This document shows positions 39,101 through 49,088 of a stretch of 64,000 nt of DNA, one piece after another. Each line of letters starts with the position of its first letter. The first letter of the stretch is position 1. Below the pieces are notes generated by a model, which saw only the letters and a list, made by a program, of their open reading frames with translations, did no database searches and was not told the DNA's origin. The DNA is from Chondrilla cf. caribensis. Taxonomy: Eukaryota > Porifera > Demospongiae > Chondrillida > Chondrillidae. The stretch spans positions 3,363,295 to 3,427,294 of the forward strand of contig OZ026555.1 of assembly GCA_964020155.1 (NCBI GenBank), given 5' to 3'. The position numbers and the translations under genes were made by a program.

Positions 39101-42100
39101 ACTACTGGTTTAGGGGGAATTCCAGATAGATAGGGTTTCCACTGTATAATATTATATTTTACTGCCAGTACTATTCATAATTTTTCCAGACTTCGTTTGA
39201 ACTGTTTTGAAATTTCATATTGTTTTGACATGTTCTTCCCCTTTAGAATAGCCAATCGAAAGAAAACCTTTGTGTTTTTTGGGATCTGGATGGGTATGTT
39301 AGTATACATTCTTTCATCATTCATATAATATGTACGTACATGCTACTATTCAACTCCACATATGCATGTCCTTCATATGTGCAAAATCACATTAATTCAT
39401 TAAACGTTCTGCTTAGTGACTTCTGGTCAAGAAGTGGCTGTTTTCGAATGGAAGAAGAGAGCAATGAGACACACACCACCTGCTTTTGTGACCACCTGAC
39501 TCACTTTGCAGTTCTGTTCGATTTTGGAGTGGGACCTGTAAGGTTTTCCTATGTTGTTTCCTTCATATTCTTCCAGTCCTATCATCATTGTGTGACAGTG
39601 TGTGCCACTCTATGTGGGTGTACATAGTTACAATACAGTGGAACCTTTATTAAAGGACTCTCCCAACAAAGGACACCATAGAAATTACATCCCTACAAAG
39701 GACACTCTGTAAGGCACCAAAAATAGATTTCTTATAGTGCTAATACCTTTTTTCCTTTGAAGAGTGGACAACCTCTCTACAGTGGACAAATTAGCTGGTC
39801 CCAATTTGTCCTTTATGGAGAGATTCAACTGTATACTTCACATAATTAATATGTAGAGAACCTTGTTTCACAAAGGGCTTAGAGTATTGAGCTTTTTGTG
39901 ACATTTGTAGAACAAAAGAACTGAACCAGTGTTATTGATTGAGGGCAGAGTTACACAAAATGTATTCCCTCCCACTTCCCTAGTGTTCCCATGAAGCATA
40001 GTATTCATAACAATTAAGAAATCAAGATGTGATCAATATTGATTTTATGAGGAGAGTGTAGGAGAATAGTAATTATAGATGAGTCTTGTGGAATGTTAGG
40101 GGATTAGACTACACTCCACCCACATTGCTCATTCACCATCAGTACTTTATCTCTGTACAGCCACTTACAGATGAGGATATATTAGCATTGGAGATTTTGT
40201 CCTACATTGGGTACGGTATAACCTTTGTCTGCCTCGTTGCCGTGATTGTCATTTTTGTGTTGTTCAAGCCGCTATGGGAATTGAGGACCTACATCCACAT
40301 CCACCTGTGTGCCAACCTGCTGATTGCCCTGTTCATTACTGTGTTTGGAATGGACAAGGAGAAGCCTTACGAGAAGGTATGCCTCTAGGTGAGAATATCT
40401 ACACCTTAAGAGGTATCATGTTCAGGGTTTGCTTGGAAGTGTTTCCAAATAACTGTAGGTGTTCATTCTTCACACAGGATGTCATCTCTCTCCAGCCCAC
40501 ACACACACTGCACTTGTACATTCTTCCCTGTGAACAAACCAATCAACAAGGCTTGTACTTTACAGGAAATCTGACCACACTTACATAATTCCCTATACTG
40601 TTTCATTATGTATGTACACATGTTCACTTACGCCAGTTCACCCCTTTTAGAGCCGGGAGTTGTGTGCTGCAACTGCTGTTATCGGCCAATACTTCTACCA
40701 TGTGGTGTTCATGTGGATGCTGATGGAAGGGGTCATCCTGTACATTAAGATAGTCCATGTCTTTGGTCAAGAGGACAAGAAGCACTATATCATATTCACA
40801 CTACTGAGTTATGGTGAGTCCTTCCACCATTGTTCCATTGGTTGTATGTTCATTGGGTATACAAATGTATGGTGTATCATTCCTAAGGTCTACCATTGGT
40901 GTACTTGTTCCTATCCATTCCTCTGGGATTCTTCAGAAGAGGTGATATGTGGAGTTATGGTGAAGATGTCACAGACATGTACAGTAATTCCACAGATCCT
41001 TCTCATCACAGCATGTGAGTTGATAGCAGTAAATGGGTGGATTCACAGTAAACAGTTTTGTAACTTGCTTGAAGCCTAAGACATTTTAATCCTGTAAGTA
41101 ATAAGTGTCACAAAATTAATCCAATATTGTACAACGATCACACTCACACAGTCCGTTCTGATAATTGTGCAGTAGGAACGTACAAGTATACACATTAATA
41201 AACAATATAATGTTATGTACAATAAATTGATGTTCATGGCAGGTAATTGAGGAACTAAGGGTGATGCTATAGAAGAGGTCTGACTGTACTGTATGTATAT
41301 ACCGCATAATACATCCATAGTATATACATGCCTGTGTCTGTATGATATGTAGCGTTTTCAATACTGTATGTAGAATATATATTAGGAAACTTCACTACTG
41401 ATCTCAGTAGGCTAAGCATGATGCTGATGGCATTTTGATTACAAGAAAAAGTGTTTTTTATGATATCCATCTGCAATGTGAACACACTTCCTTAATATTC
41501 AAATGTGCCATATAAGTGATCTTTTGTGAAAGCGTGGATTTGTCCTTGGAAGCCAATATGATACCTAAACTGAATTACTGCAGTATTGTCGCATGCAGCC
41601 ATATCTGGGTGAATGTTAAGTGTCAGACTCATGATGATGACTAGTAGGTCTTTGTGTGAGTGAGTGTATTTCCTGTCTTTGACCTCTGCAGATGCTGGCT
41701 GACCACAAGTGACTATTTTCTGTTTGTTTTTGTAGTTCCTGTGTTGCTTATAGTATTGGTAAGTACATTTTGTCAGTGTATGTAGTATGCTAACTATATA
41801 GGTAGTCTTGTAGCTACTATACATACTGTACCTGCAGTATGTAGTCTTTATCCTAATGTACAGGATGTGTACTACCAATAATGAAAATATTGTTATGTAC
41901 ATAATATGCATAATAATGTACGCATGGGTACTCACAAACAAAATAAAATTTATGCATATCACACATTACTTTGTTGTGCCTGTACAATAAGAAACACATG
42001 AAACATAATGTATCGCCATTGCAATATAAAAAGTATACCTTTAGTATGCTTTGTACGTACATACGTACATGTATATAATAATATGTGATACTCTACTACT

Positions 42101-45100
42101 TAGGAATACCCTAAGTGTACATTTGCACATATGTATGCATGCATGTGTGTACAGATGCACGTGTCTGTTATGAAGGTAAAATGATGGAGAAATACAGGAA
42201 ATTCAAGTTTCCAGTACAAATTCCATCCATCCCTGCAGATTAACTGTGGTATCTTTGTGATTGTTATGGTAATTATTGCAAAGAAGTTGAGACAGTCACA
42301 AGATAAGAATAAAATCAAGAATGCTAGGTGAGAGCAAGTGCGTGGGACACATAGTCAGTGTATTGTGTACACGTGTACATATACCTATCTATACGAATAC
42401 TTGTGTGTGGATAATATGTATGCGAACCTGTGTACATGGTATTGTGTGCATTTACTCAGGAATGAACTGTATGTGTGTATGCATGTGCATGTACATATGT
42501 GTATAGTAAGCACAGTACGTATGTGTAAATGCATCATACTTGTATGTGTCATGCATACGTATATGCATTGGAAAGGACATATGCACATACATCTGTGAAT
42601 GTTGATAGAGTGCATGTCTCTCCGATACCAATCCAGATAATGGTCACTAATGCAATGTAGATGTAATACTATGCAGCCATTACATGTAGTATCCATATAT
42701 TATGTAATACTTTGCTATACAAATGATTTACTTACATTTTTAAGTTGACTTAATGTATATCCAGGTACTATGTTTATGAGCAAAGTCTTCCCAATACCAA
42801 GTTGTGTGTCCTTGTTCTTTAGAACCTGGCTTCGAAGTGCCTTTTCCCTGATGGTTGTCCTTGGAATTGGCTGGGTCATTGGACTGTTTGTCTTCCACCA
42901 CGTAGTGTATTATGTGGCAGTCATCTATTATGGTATCCAGGTGAGCTGACAAGACTGGCAAACTGTACATAGATTTGGACATGTGCATATTGCATCATCT
43001 CAGTGTTCAGACATGTCCGTTGTGAATCATAGACGTAGCACATGCATATGAATTGGAACTCTTTTGATACATAACATGTTTATAGTTTAGACATGCGGTA
43101 CTGTTTCTACACGTAAAGTACATACATATTACTGTACATAATACCTATGTGTATAAACCCGATTCGTATATTATGTATACATGTGGTGTGTTGTCTGGGT
43201 AGATAAAAGTGCAAAGTGCATGTGATTATCTGCGCTATTTGCACACTTCTCTTTACTATTGTATGCTTCATTGCAAATGTTATTAAATTTGTCAATTGTT
43301 TGCCTAACACCTCATTATTCAGCTATAATGATGCTACGTAAATGAGAGTTAATGTAGTAATACAATTTTTATACACACACATACCACATAACAACTATAG
43401 ACTCTCTGGTAGGGTTGTAGCAGATACAGACATATTAGCTCGATTGCCAACCTGTTTTTTGCCCATGTAAACAATCGTGTTCACTTCAAGTGTCTGCATA
43501 TCTGTTACGTACAACCCTACCAGAGGTGAACTGTAACTATTACCTAATGTACCTAAGGGTAAATACAAATTGCATAACATTAAATACACTATTAAATATT
43601 ATTTACTAGCATCCATATCCATATCCATTTAATCTCTCTCATACATGCATGCATAGACACGACTATTATTTAATGTAGAAGAAACATGTGTACAAAATAT
43701 TAATTAATGTCACCGTGCTTTACTTTATATTCTGTATGTTTCATTTTCTATCTACAGGGAATTCTCATCTTTGTGTTATTAATTTTGATGTCATCTAAGG
43801 TGTGTTATAGTTCTAAAATAGATGGTTCAGTCTTGTAATATGTATAATAATTTTTTTTTTTTTTAATTTTCTTTTAAAGTTAATAAATATAAATAATGTA
43901 ATAATATAGGCACACATGCACACTGTGCATACGTATAATAATACAGTATGTGTGTAATTGTGATTGGTTGTCAGTGTTTGTGTGGGTGGGTGTTGGTGCA
44001 AATGTGTGTATGTATATGCATATCTTTATACATATATGTGTAGGCTCTATGTGTGTGCATTTTTGCATGTGTTGTGTGTGTTTGCACATGCATGCTATAT
44101 GTATCTGTGTGTGAGACAGAGTGAACATATGCATCTGTGTGTAATGTAGTATATGCGAATTAAACACCAACATTGTTATGTTTGGGATACTTTAGGTTCG
44201 CAAAACCATTTGCAAGAGGTTGAACACTTTACTACAACAAAACTCATTATCAAGTGATGCTTCTTCTTCAAGCCTACGAAAAAACTCTGTTGTCACATTC
44301 CTTGTAAGTGAACCCCTCATCCCCTTATATTTTCTCCAACTACCCACTATATAGGATACCAATAGTTCATACTGTACTGTAATACAATAGACACGGAAAC
44401 AGTATATATGTAGAAGTTGGCGTATGTTGGTACCCCAAAGCTCATTAAGCAGCTGTTCATTTCCTGTGTGTGTTATGGAGATACTACATATGTGCAGTAA
44501 GTGGACACACGCTTGTCAAATTGATTTATAATGCACAACCTGCAGCTGCTCATTGACAATCAGCAAAACAAACAGTCAGTTAGCCTCTGATGCTGGGTGT
44601 GTGCTCGTGTTATAATTCATTGTCTGTGAGGATGCATAAGGTCACTTAATTTCCCAGCCGGTTATATGTACATGATTTTTCTTACCAAATCAGCAATAAA
44701 ATTAATTAATTGCAATTTGTGTTTTATTAGTTGCTAATGGTGAAAGCACGCTATTTGTCTGTAGCTAGGTTATTTTAGACGAATGGAGGAAATGTTTTTG
44801 GAATGAGTATTTGCTATCTAATTGAGTTGATTTGAAAAGTAACCAAAATGATGATAATCTCCCATAGATTAGCAGGTACACAATGAGCACTTTACAAATA
44901 CTACACAAAATTGCACACAATCTGCAATTTCTAGTGTTGAGTTTCTGAAACAAGTACCAAATATTATGAACTGTACCTACATGGTAACTTTGCATTTTAT
45001 GACTATCACGTCCGTGAATGCTGCATAGAATCATACTTTAATTTATTATAATTATTTGTAGTTTGGAGGCATTAATGGGTCTAACAAGAACTCTAGTAAT

Positions 45101-45349
45101 AGCACAAAAAGTTACAGCAGTAAAAAGAAGATGCACAACGGGATTGAGTTGGGAACCATTGGAAGTTTCCATGAAAACAGGTTAGCTGTTGACTTGCAGA
45201 ATGGAGAGAAGCAAGGCAATTCATCCTTTCCAATGGACAGCACAAGAGGTGATAAGAGTAAGGATCAAGATTTGCCCCCCAGTGATGGGAAATCTTTGGC
45301 CAACACAGCAGAAACTGAAATTTTTCAATGCACTGTTGATTTTAATTAA
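27129..45349 (+). CDS. Adhesion GPCR, array copy C, with two tandem GAIN-GPS modules
   Basis: This is a predicted 1757-codon receptor in 26 coding exons: 27129-27274, 28249-28325, 28931-31401, 31750-31809, 32413-32521, 32801-32932, 33013-33079, 33826-33932, 34465-34495, 35909-36134 (chimeric), 36738-36797, 37502-37610, 38031-38162, 38247-38313, 38848-38957, 39263-39293, 39417-39537, 40161-40376, 40651-40813, 40888-41014, 41692-41758, 42239-42327, 42823-42940, 43758-43799, 44196-44303, 45062-45349. The exon sum is divisible by three and I found no in-frame stop. Order: signal sequence (MMT start; TILFCLVLSANTLPG), giant Ser/Thr stalk, GAIN-like region 1 with GPS 1, a short stalk end, GAIN-like region 2 with GPS 2, 7TM, tail ending CTVDFN. 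Both GPS keep HLT. The donor at 32522 (GTCAGT) is weak. The alternative is a truncated gene fused at transcript level to its neighbour; the phases favour one gene. Confidence 0.83.
27740..27970. repeat. Dispersed repeat, copy 1 (intron 1 of C)
   Basis: It shares GTACAAGATACAAATCT, ATGTCTCTATTCAGTAGA and CCCTTTCCAG blocks, in order, with the reverse complement of about 47990-48190. The family is unidentified. Confidence 0.55.
28763..28890 (+). pseudogene. Decayed copy of the stalk-start exon in gene C
   Basis: This 128-bp stretch matches the first 130 bp of the stalk exon that starts at 28931 (TTTTCTATCATTG and ASDFLS-like coding, then CTGTGTGTCCAATT). The acceptor reads GTAC instead of CAG, and a TGA follows in frame near 28888. 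It is a dead tandem copy of the exon start. Confidence 0.55.
28931..31401 (+). other. Giant mucin-like stalk exon of receptor C with long internal repeats
   Basis: A single 2471-nt exon codes for about 824 residues dominated by Ser, Thr, Val and Ala. It opens with a cysteine cluster (QPCNCSS, LCMQYQMTC) like that in B. The protein then repeats in long units whose equivalent points (SSSFEIS or SGSFDIS) lie at 29191, 29764, 30325 and 30883, spacings of 191, 187 and 186 codons; the last unit is cut short. Each unit carries a motif like SSIVTDGPADI and, in the middle, ISESSTSTHVLSV. The homologous exons in A and B have only one unit. This is probably an extended, heavily O-glycosylated spacer. 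Confidence 0.85.
34465..36134 (+). other. First GPS of receptor C and chimeric GPS-to-stalk exon
   Basis: The micro-exon 34465-34495 encodes LCVFWDIDG. The next exon, 35909-36134 (226 nt), begins like any GPS exon ([24 protein letters not shown]). Instead of stopping at a splice donor after GVAP it runs on through ANDLHIPGN into SVERALEVFSNFEKS and EQRAS, which is the end of the stalk exon, and uses that exon's GTGAGT donor. Phase in (2) and out (0) are those of a GPS exon start and a stalk exon end. A second set of GAIN exons follows at 36738. The intron between the two exons carries the insertion at about 34550-35800. Confidence 0.82.
34550..35800. mobile_element. Insertion of about 1.25 kb with opposed arrays of ~50-bp repeats
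   Basis: It occupies the intron between the micro-exon and the chimeric GPS exon of C; the same intron in A, B and the second module of C is 120-250 bp. The left array (about 34800-35050) has units like CGTTGGTTCGGCAAGTTTC; the right array (about 35318-35780) has the reverse complement, rich in CGAACGA. The centre (35050-35300) is unique. The motif GGAGTACATTCGCGATGTAC occurs at both about 34591 and 35235. There is no transposase frame. Confidence 0.7.
37320..37465. repeat. Imperfect CACA-rich tract
   Basis: ACACAACACACACTACTCACAC-like units in the intron before the 37502 exon of C; a shorter version lies at 32325-32375 in the matching intron of the first module. Confidence 0.75.
39263..39537 (+). 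other. Second GPS of receptor C
   Basis: The micro-exon 39263-39293 ([10 protein letters not shown]) and exon 39417-39537 ([22 protein letters not shown]) form the GPS next to the 7TM domain. The HLT tripeptide and all cysteines are intact, so this module is the likely donor of the tethered agonist. The residues after the motif end in GVGP where A and B have GVAP. Confidence 0.84.
39636..39831. mobile_element. Pogo/Tigger-like MITE (CAGTGGAACC type) in C
   Basis: It starts TA-CAGTGGAACCTTTATT and ends GGAGAGATTCAACTG-TA, with internal AAGGACA/TGTCC pairs. It is related to the copies at 55078 and 59818. Confidence 0.6.
43404..43525. repeat. Foldback repeat
   Basis: The ends CTCTGGTAGGGTTGTA and TACAACCCTACCAGAG are perfectly complementary; the core GCAGATACAGACAT resembles the foldback at 19597. 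Confidence 0.7.
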
Positions 45350-45542
45350 TGTTGATTAGCATCTGCAGTACATATTAAATGTCTGTTGAAGTTTACACAT
45401 ACAGAACATTGGAAATTTGATATATAATCAATACAGCATCATTAGTTCTCTGTACCACTATTGACATTATGCCAGTTAGTGTTTTCATTAATTCATTTAC
45501 TGTGATGAGGATATTCTGTTATTATTAATATTGGTTATTTAG
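45350..45542. other. Downstream region of C
   Basis: Probable 3'UTR of C and spacer; nothing else seen. Confidence 0.5.
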
Positions 45543-45765
45543 TGGTTAAGACATGGGCACGAGGGCATTATGACATATAAAATACCGAGTCCCGAGGGTG
45601 CGAAGCGCCCGAGGGCGAGTGTATTTTATATGTCATAATGCCGAGTGTCCATGTCTTAACCATTATAGCATCCGTTGCTAACGCTTTATACTGTTGCTAG
45701 CGCTTTATACAATATAAAATTGCTGTATAATAGTACTGTTTCTATGGTAACGGATGCTATAATGA
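45543..45765. mobile_element. Double foldback element
   Basis: The first pair of arms (45543-45592 and 45614-45661, GGTTAAGACATG to CATGTCTTAACC) encloses a GC-rich apex (CGAGGGTGCGAAGCGCCCGAG). A second pair follows (45662-45683 and about 45743-45765, TTATAGCATCCGTT to AACGGATGCTATAA). The apex base composition is unlike its AT-rich surroundings. Confidence 0.75.
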
Positions 45766-46128
45766 ATTATAAGCAACATTGCAGAATATTACTAGTGTAA
45801 TAATAATATAAATAAGGCCCATAAGAAGCTTTTTAAAGTTGGATAGACTACAAATGAAATTCTGCTCCCTTGATTCACTCGTATTAATCTTATTAGGAGA
45901 ATATACGAATTTGAATAGAGAGACTATAACAAGGTTATTCACCAAGGACTCTAGATCTGCTATATCATACATAGTATGAGCTCTTCAACTGTGGAGAAGG
46001 GCTAATAAGCTTGACTCCAAGCTCTTCCTGTATGAAAGTGCACTTCACAAATTCCGACTGGGAGCTAAGGAAGATACGGACTGAGACCATAACAGTGTGA
46101 TTATGATATAATTTCTTTTGTGTGCGTT

Positions 46129-46208
46129 ATTACTAAACCGATTTGTAAGTTACGCGGAGGAGTGTACGTATATATACACTCCTCCGCGTTACGAGTCGGT
46201 CTAGTAAT
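46129..46208. repeat. 80-bp hairpin upstream of the intronless receptor
   Basis: The inner arms ACGCGGAGGAGTGTA and TACACTCCTCCGCGT are perfect. Outer arms (ATTACTAAACCGATT to AGTCGGTCTAGTAAT) extend it with mismatches. It ends about 160 bp before the ATG at 46369. Confidence 0.75.
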
Positions 46209-46368
46209 AGTTCTAGGGTCGTAGTGTCTCTATGATAGGACTCGGGTATTTTACATCCAATAACTGTGGCTGTCCCTATACGTTCTCCAGAGCTGATCTT
46301 TTGGCCTCAAAGACGTGGAAAATTTACTGATTACTTTCCAAGACCAAGATTTCGCCAGTACACACACC

Positions 46369-47496
46369 ATGGAATTCTGTACCAACTGTACTTTATCGGA
46401 AAGTTCGGATTCGAACGTTAATCTCACATGCTGCAGTACAAACAATGATACAGAAGTCCAAGACGCTCTGAGGAATAACCCTGGTTTTGTAGTCTACTGT
46501 GTCTTTCTGTTGACCGTCCTGTTACTGGTAGTCGCTGCAATTTGGGTGTTAACAGTTACCTTGGTCAAGACTACAGAGGTACCGTTACCTCTCCGGATAT
46601 TCCTAGTAAATCTTTTGATGGCTGGTTTTGTCCTCGCGTGTTGTATGTTGCTTACCATCGCTACAGCTGCCTCCCTAGGTGCCAGCGCGGACATTATCTC
46701 GCCAAACGTTGTGTTCTGTCACGTATTACTTTGGCTGTATGGAGTAGGCGCTGTGGCGAGGCTATGGGGCCTAGTTGCATACTCTCTGGCCGTGTTTGTG
46801 ATTGTGAAGTATGGAAAAATGAAACTGAAATTGAGTCACATAACAGTATCCCTGGTAGTAGTATGGGCTTTCTCTATGTTAATCAACGTTCACGTGCTTG
46901 TCCCGGTTGATGTGGTCTATGCTGTCCAGTACAGTGGAGGGCCAGCCTGTTTTCCAGACTACGCAGTTATCCCCACACCCCAGCGTTACAGCTTGCTGGT
47001 GATTTGGGCCCTACTGGGAGGAATTCTACCTTTCATTCTAAGCATTGTGGTGCCCATCTTCACACTCTGTTATATCAAACATCGCAACATTTCAGGAGAA
47101 GCTTCCTACAATAAAGCAATTGCCAAGTTTGCGTTGTTTCTGGTTACAGGGAACCTTATTAACATTGTTGGACAGTTTGGGCAGGGCCTTATAGCAGTTT
47201 TGGCTTTCTATGTTGCACCAGATTCTCATGCAGAGGTGTATGTTGCATATGGATTCGTTGTGTTATCTCTAATGCCGACTCCGATTCTAATAGTTGCATT
47301 TCTGAAGCCTGTTCGACAAAAACTTTGTAAGTTTTGCCTGAAACATTTCCTACAAAAGTGTCCTCGGAAACATGTGTTCTCTGTAAAGCCTGCGAGTATT
47401 AAATTGGGCAATGGTCAAAAACAGCCAGTAAACGTCAATGGAAGTGGTACAGAGCCAGAGGTGGAATTTACCACATCTACAGCATTAACAGATTGA
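46369..47496 (+). CDS. Intronless rhodopsin-like seven-transmembrane receptor
   Basis: This single-exon receptor of 375 codons is predicted to sit in the plasma membrane. I chose the ATG at 46369 because its context is ACCATGG; the frame is open 18 codons further upstream but without an ATG. The N-terminus has probable glycosylation sites (NCTLS, NLTC) and cysteines. Seven hydrophobic segments follow, the first VVYCVFLLTVLLLVVAAIW. A cysteine precedes TM3 (VVFCHVLLW) and another lies in loop 2 (GGPACFPD), the usual disulfide pair. TM4 has a tryptophan. The DRY position is degenerate (VIVKYGK) and the NPxxY motif is replaced by MPTPILI before FLKPVR. I cannot assign a subfamily or ligand. Confidence 0.82.
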   Translation: MEFCTNCTLSESSDSNVNLTCCSTNNDTEVQDALRNNPGFVVYCVFLLTVLLLVVAAIWVLTVTLVKTTEVPLPLRIFLVNLLMAGFVLACCMLLTIATAASLGASADIISPNVVFCHVLLWLYGVGAVARLWGLVAYSLAVFVIVKYGKMKLKLSHITVSLVVVWAFSMLINVHVLVPVDVVYAVQYSGGPACFPDYAVIPTPQRYSLLVIWALLGGILPFILSIVVPIFTLCYIKHRNISGEASYNKAIAKFALFLVTGNLINIVGQFGQGLIAVLAFYVAPDSHAEVYVAYGFVVLSLMPTPILIVAFLKPVRQKLCKFCLKHFLQKCPRKHVFSVKPASIKLGNGQKQPVNVNGSGTEPEVEFTTSTALTD

Positions 47497-49088
47497 CTGT
47501 TATTAATTTTGTCAGACAAATCCATCTGTCTCGCATCAGTTTTCATTGCAAATACTATTAAACCACATGCTCTGCTATTATTTATGTACAAATTGGTATG
47601 TATATCTGTACTAGTGACATGTAAATATTAATGTTAACATGAACATCATATACACTATGTACAGTGAATTCTTGTTAGTTGCACCCAGGCAAAATTGTAA
47701 TTTGTAATGTGGCCGAATGTTATATCCAAGTACTTACCATGTACGTATGTATAAGTACACTAATGAAGTCATACGCATGTACATGCAGAAAATTGTACAA
47801 TGATGCGTGCGCGTTTTCTTTGATGTGGTTGGTCTGTAACAAGTAGATCAAGTTTATGTGTTCACGTTAGCTTGAAAATGGGAACACATCATCGAATTTG
47901 AATGTATCGATATTGAATTAACCCTTTCATCCAACCATGCTATCAGCAAAACAAAATTTCCATGGAATATTGCACTGATAGATCGAGGGCGGCTAGAATA
48001 TTGCAATGATAGATCGAGGGTGGCTAGAATTTCACTGGAAAGGGGAGATCGGAATACACCTACTATAGCCAGAGACGGTCAGGTTAGGTATCTATTGAAT
48101 AGAGACATTTGGGTCAGGTAGATAGAGACCAACAGCTCACATCAAGATTTGTATCTTGTACCAAGTAGCTAGGCTCTTGAACAAATCAGTCAGGGCCATT
48201 CGTAAAACAAACAATCTTGCATCATGGTACAAGATAATTAAAGGACGGGAATGGAAGTTTTAACAATTAACATCTTCAGTCTCCACTCTAGCTCTATGAA
48301 CGGAACCTGGAACGGAAGGTTTACTGATCAACCCTAAGCTAGAGTGGAGCTATACCTCTATGTATATATAACCTATACATAAAGATGGTGGATGGTAGGT
48401 TTGATGGATGAAATGATGATGGATAAACAAAATTCACTTTTATTGACTTCAAGCATTATAGCCGACAAGTACATGTCACCATGCATTTCATCAAGGAGAC
48501 ATGCATGCTGATCATATAGGATCATCCAAACCTAAAGAAAGACGGCCAAGTAATTCGAGTGCAGGGGGCGGCAGTTCACACCAAAACTGCAATATATCGT
48601 CAATACGATATGTCGTGGGCTGGAAAAATCACTCGCCATACGATAATCGTGTGAATCATTATCGCGATATTATCATATAACTGGTATATCACCCACCCCT
48701 ACTTCCCTTTGCTATTATACACTTCAGATGTCATGTAAGTGTAGTTGAGAAGTCATAACTATATCCAATTAATCATCATTCAGCTGTACTAACAATGTTA
48801 TGTGGGAATCATGCAGTACAATTATACAATTTTAAAAGGAAACACCACATATCAACTATAGTGCTTCTGTTAGTGTTGTAGCGGACAGATATTTCAACTC
48901 GATTAAGATTAAGGGTTTCGCCCTTGTAAACAATAAAACCAAAGTGTCTGTATATCCACTACAGCCCTACTTTAGCTATTACATAATTAAGATTTACTAT
49001 TCAATAAAACGTAAGCATTCAATCAATGTGCACCCTAAAAATCAATAAAATTGTACAGTCGAACATTACACTCATTTGAGAAAATGTA
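47497..49088. other. Intergenic spacer with repeats
   Basis: No gene is seen between two convergent genes. Contents: a 30-bp tandem duplication (GATAGATCGAGGG type, about 47965-48030), the second copy of the dispersed repeat (about 47990-48190, reverse), palindromic CGATAT clusters (48590-48680), and a decayed foldback (48868-48975). Confidence 0.65.
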
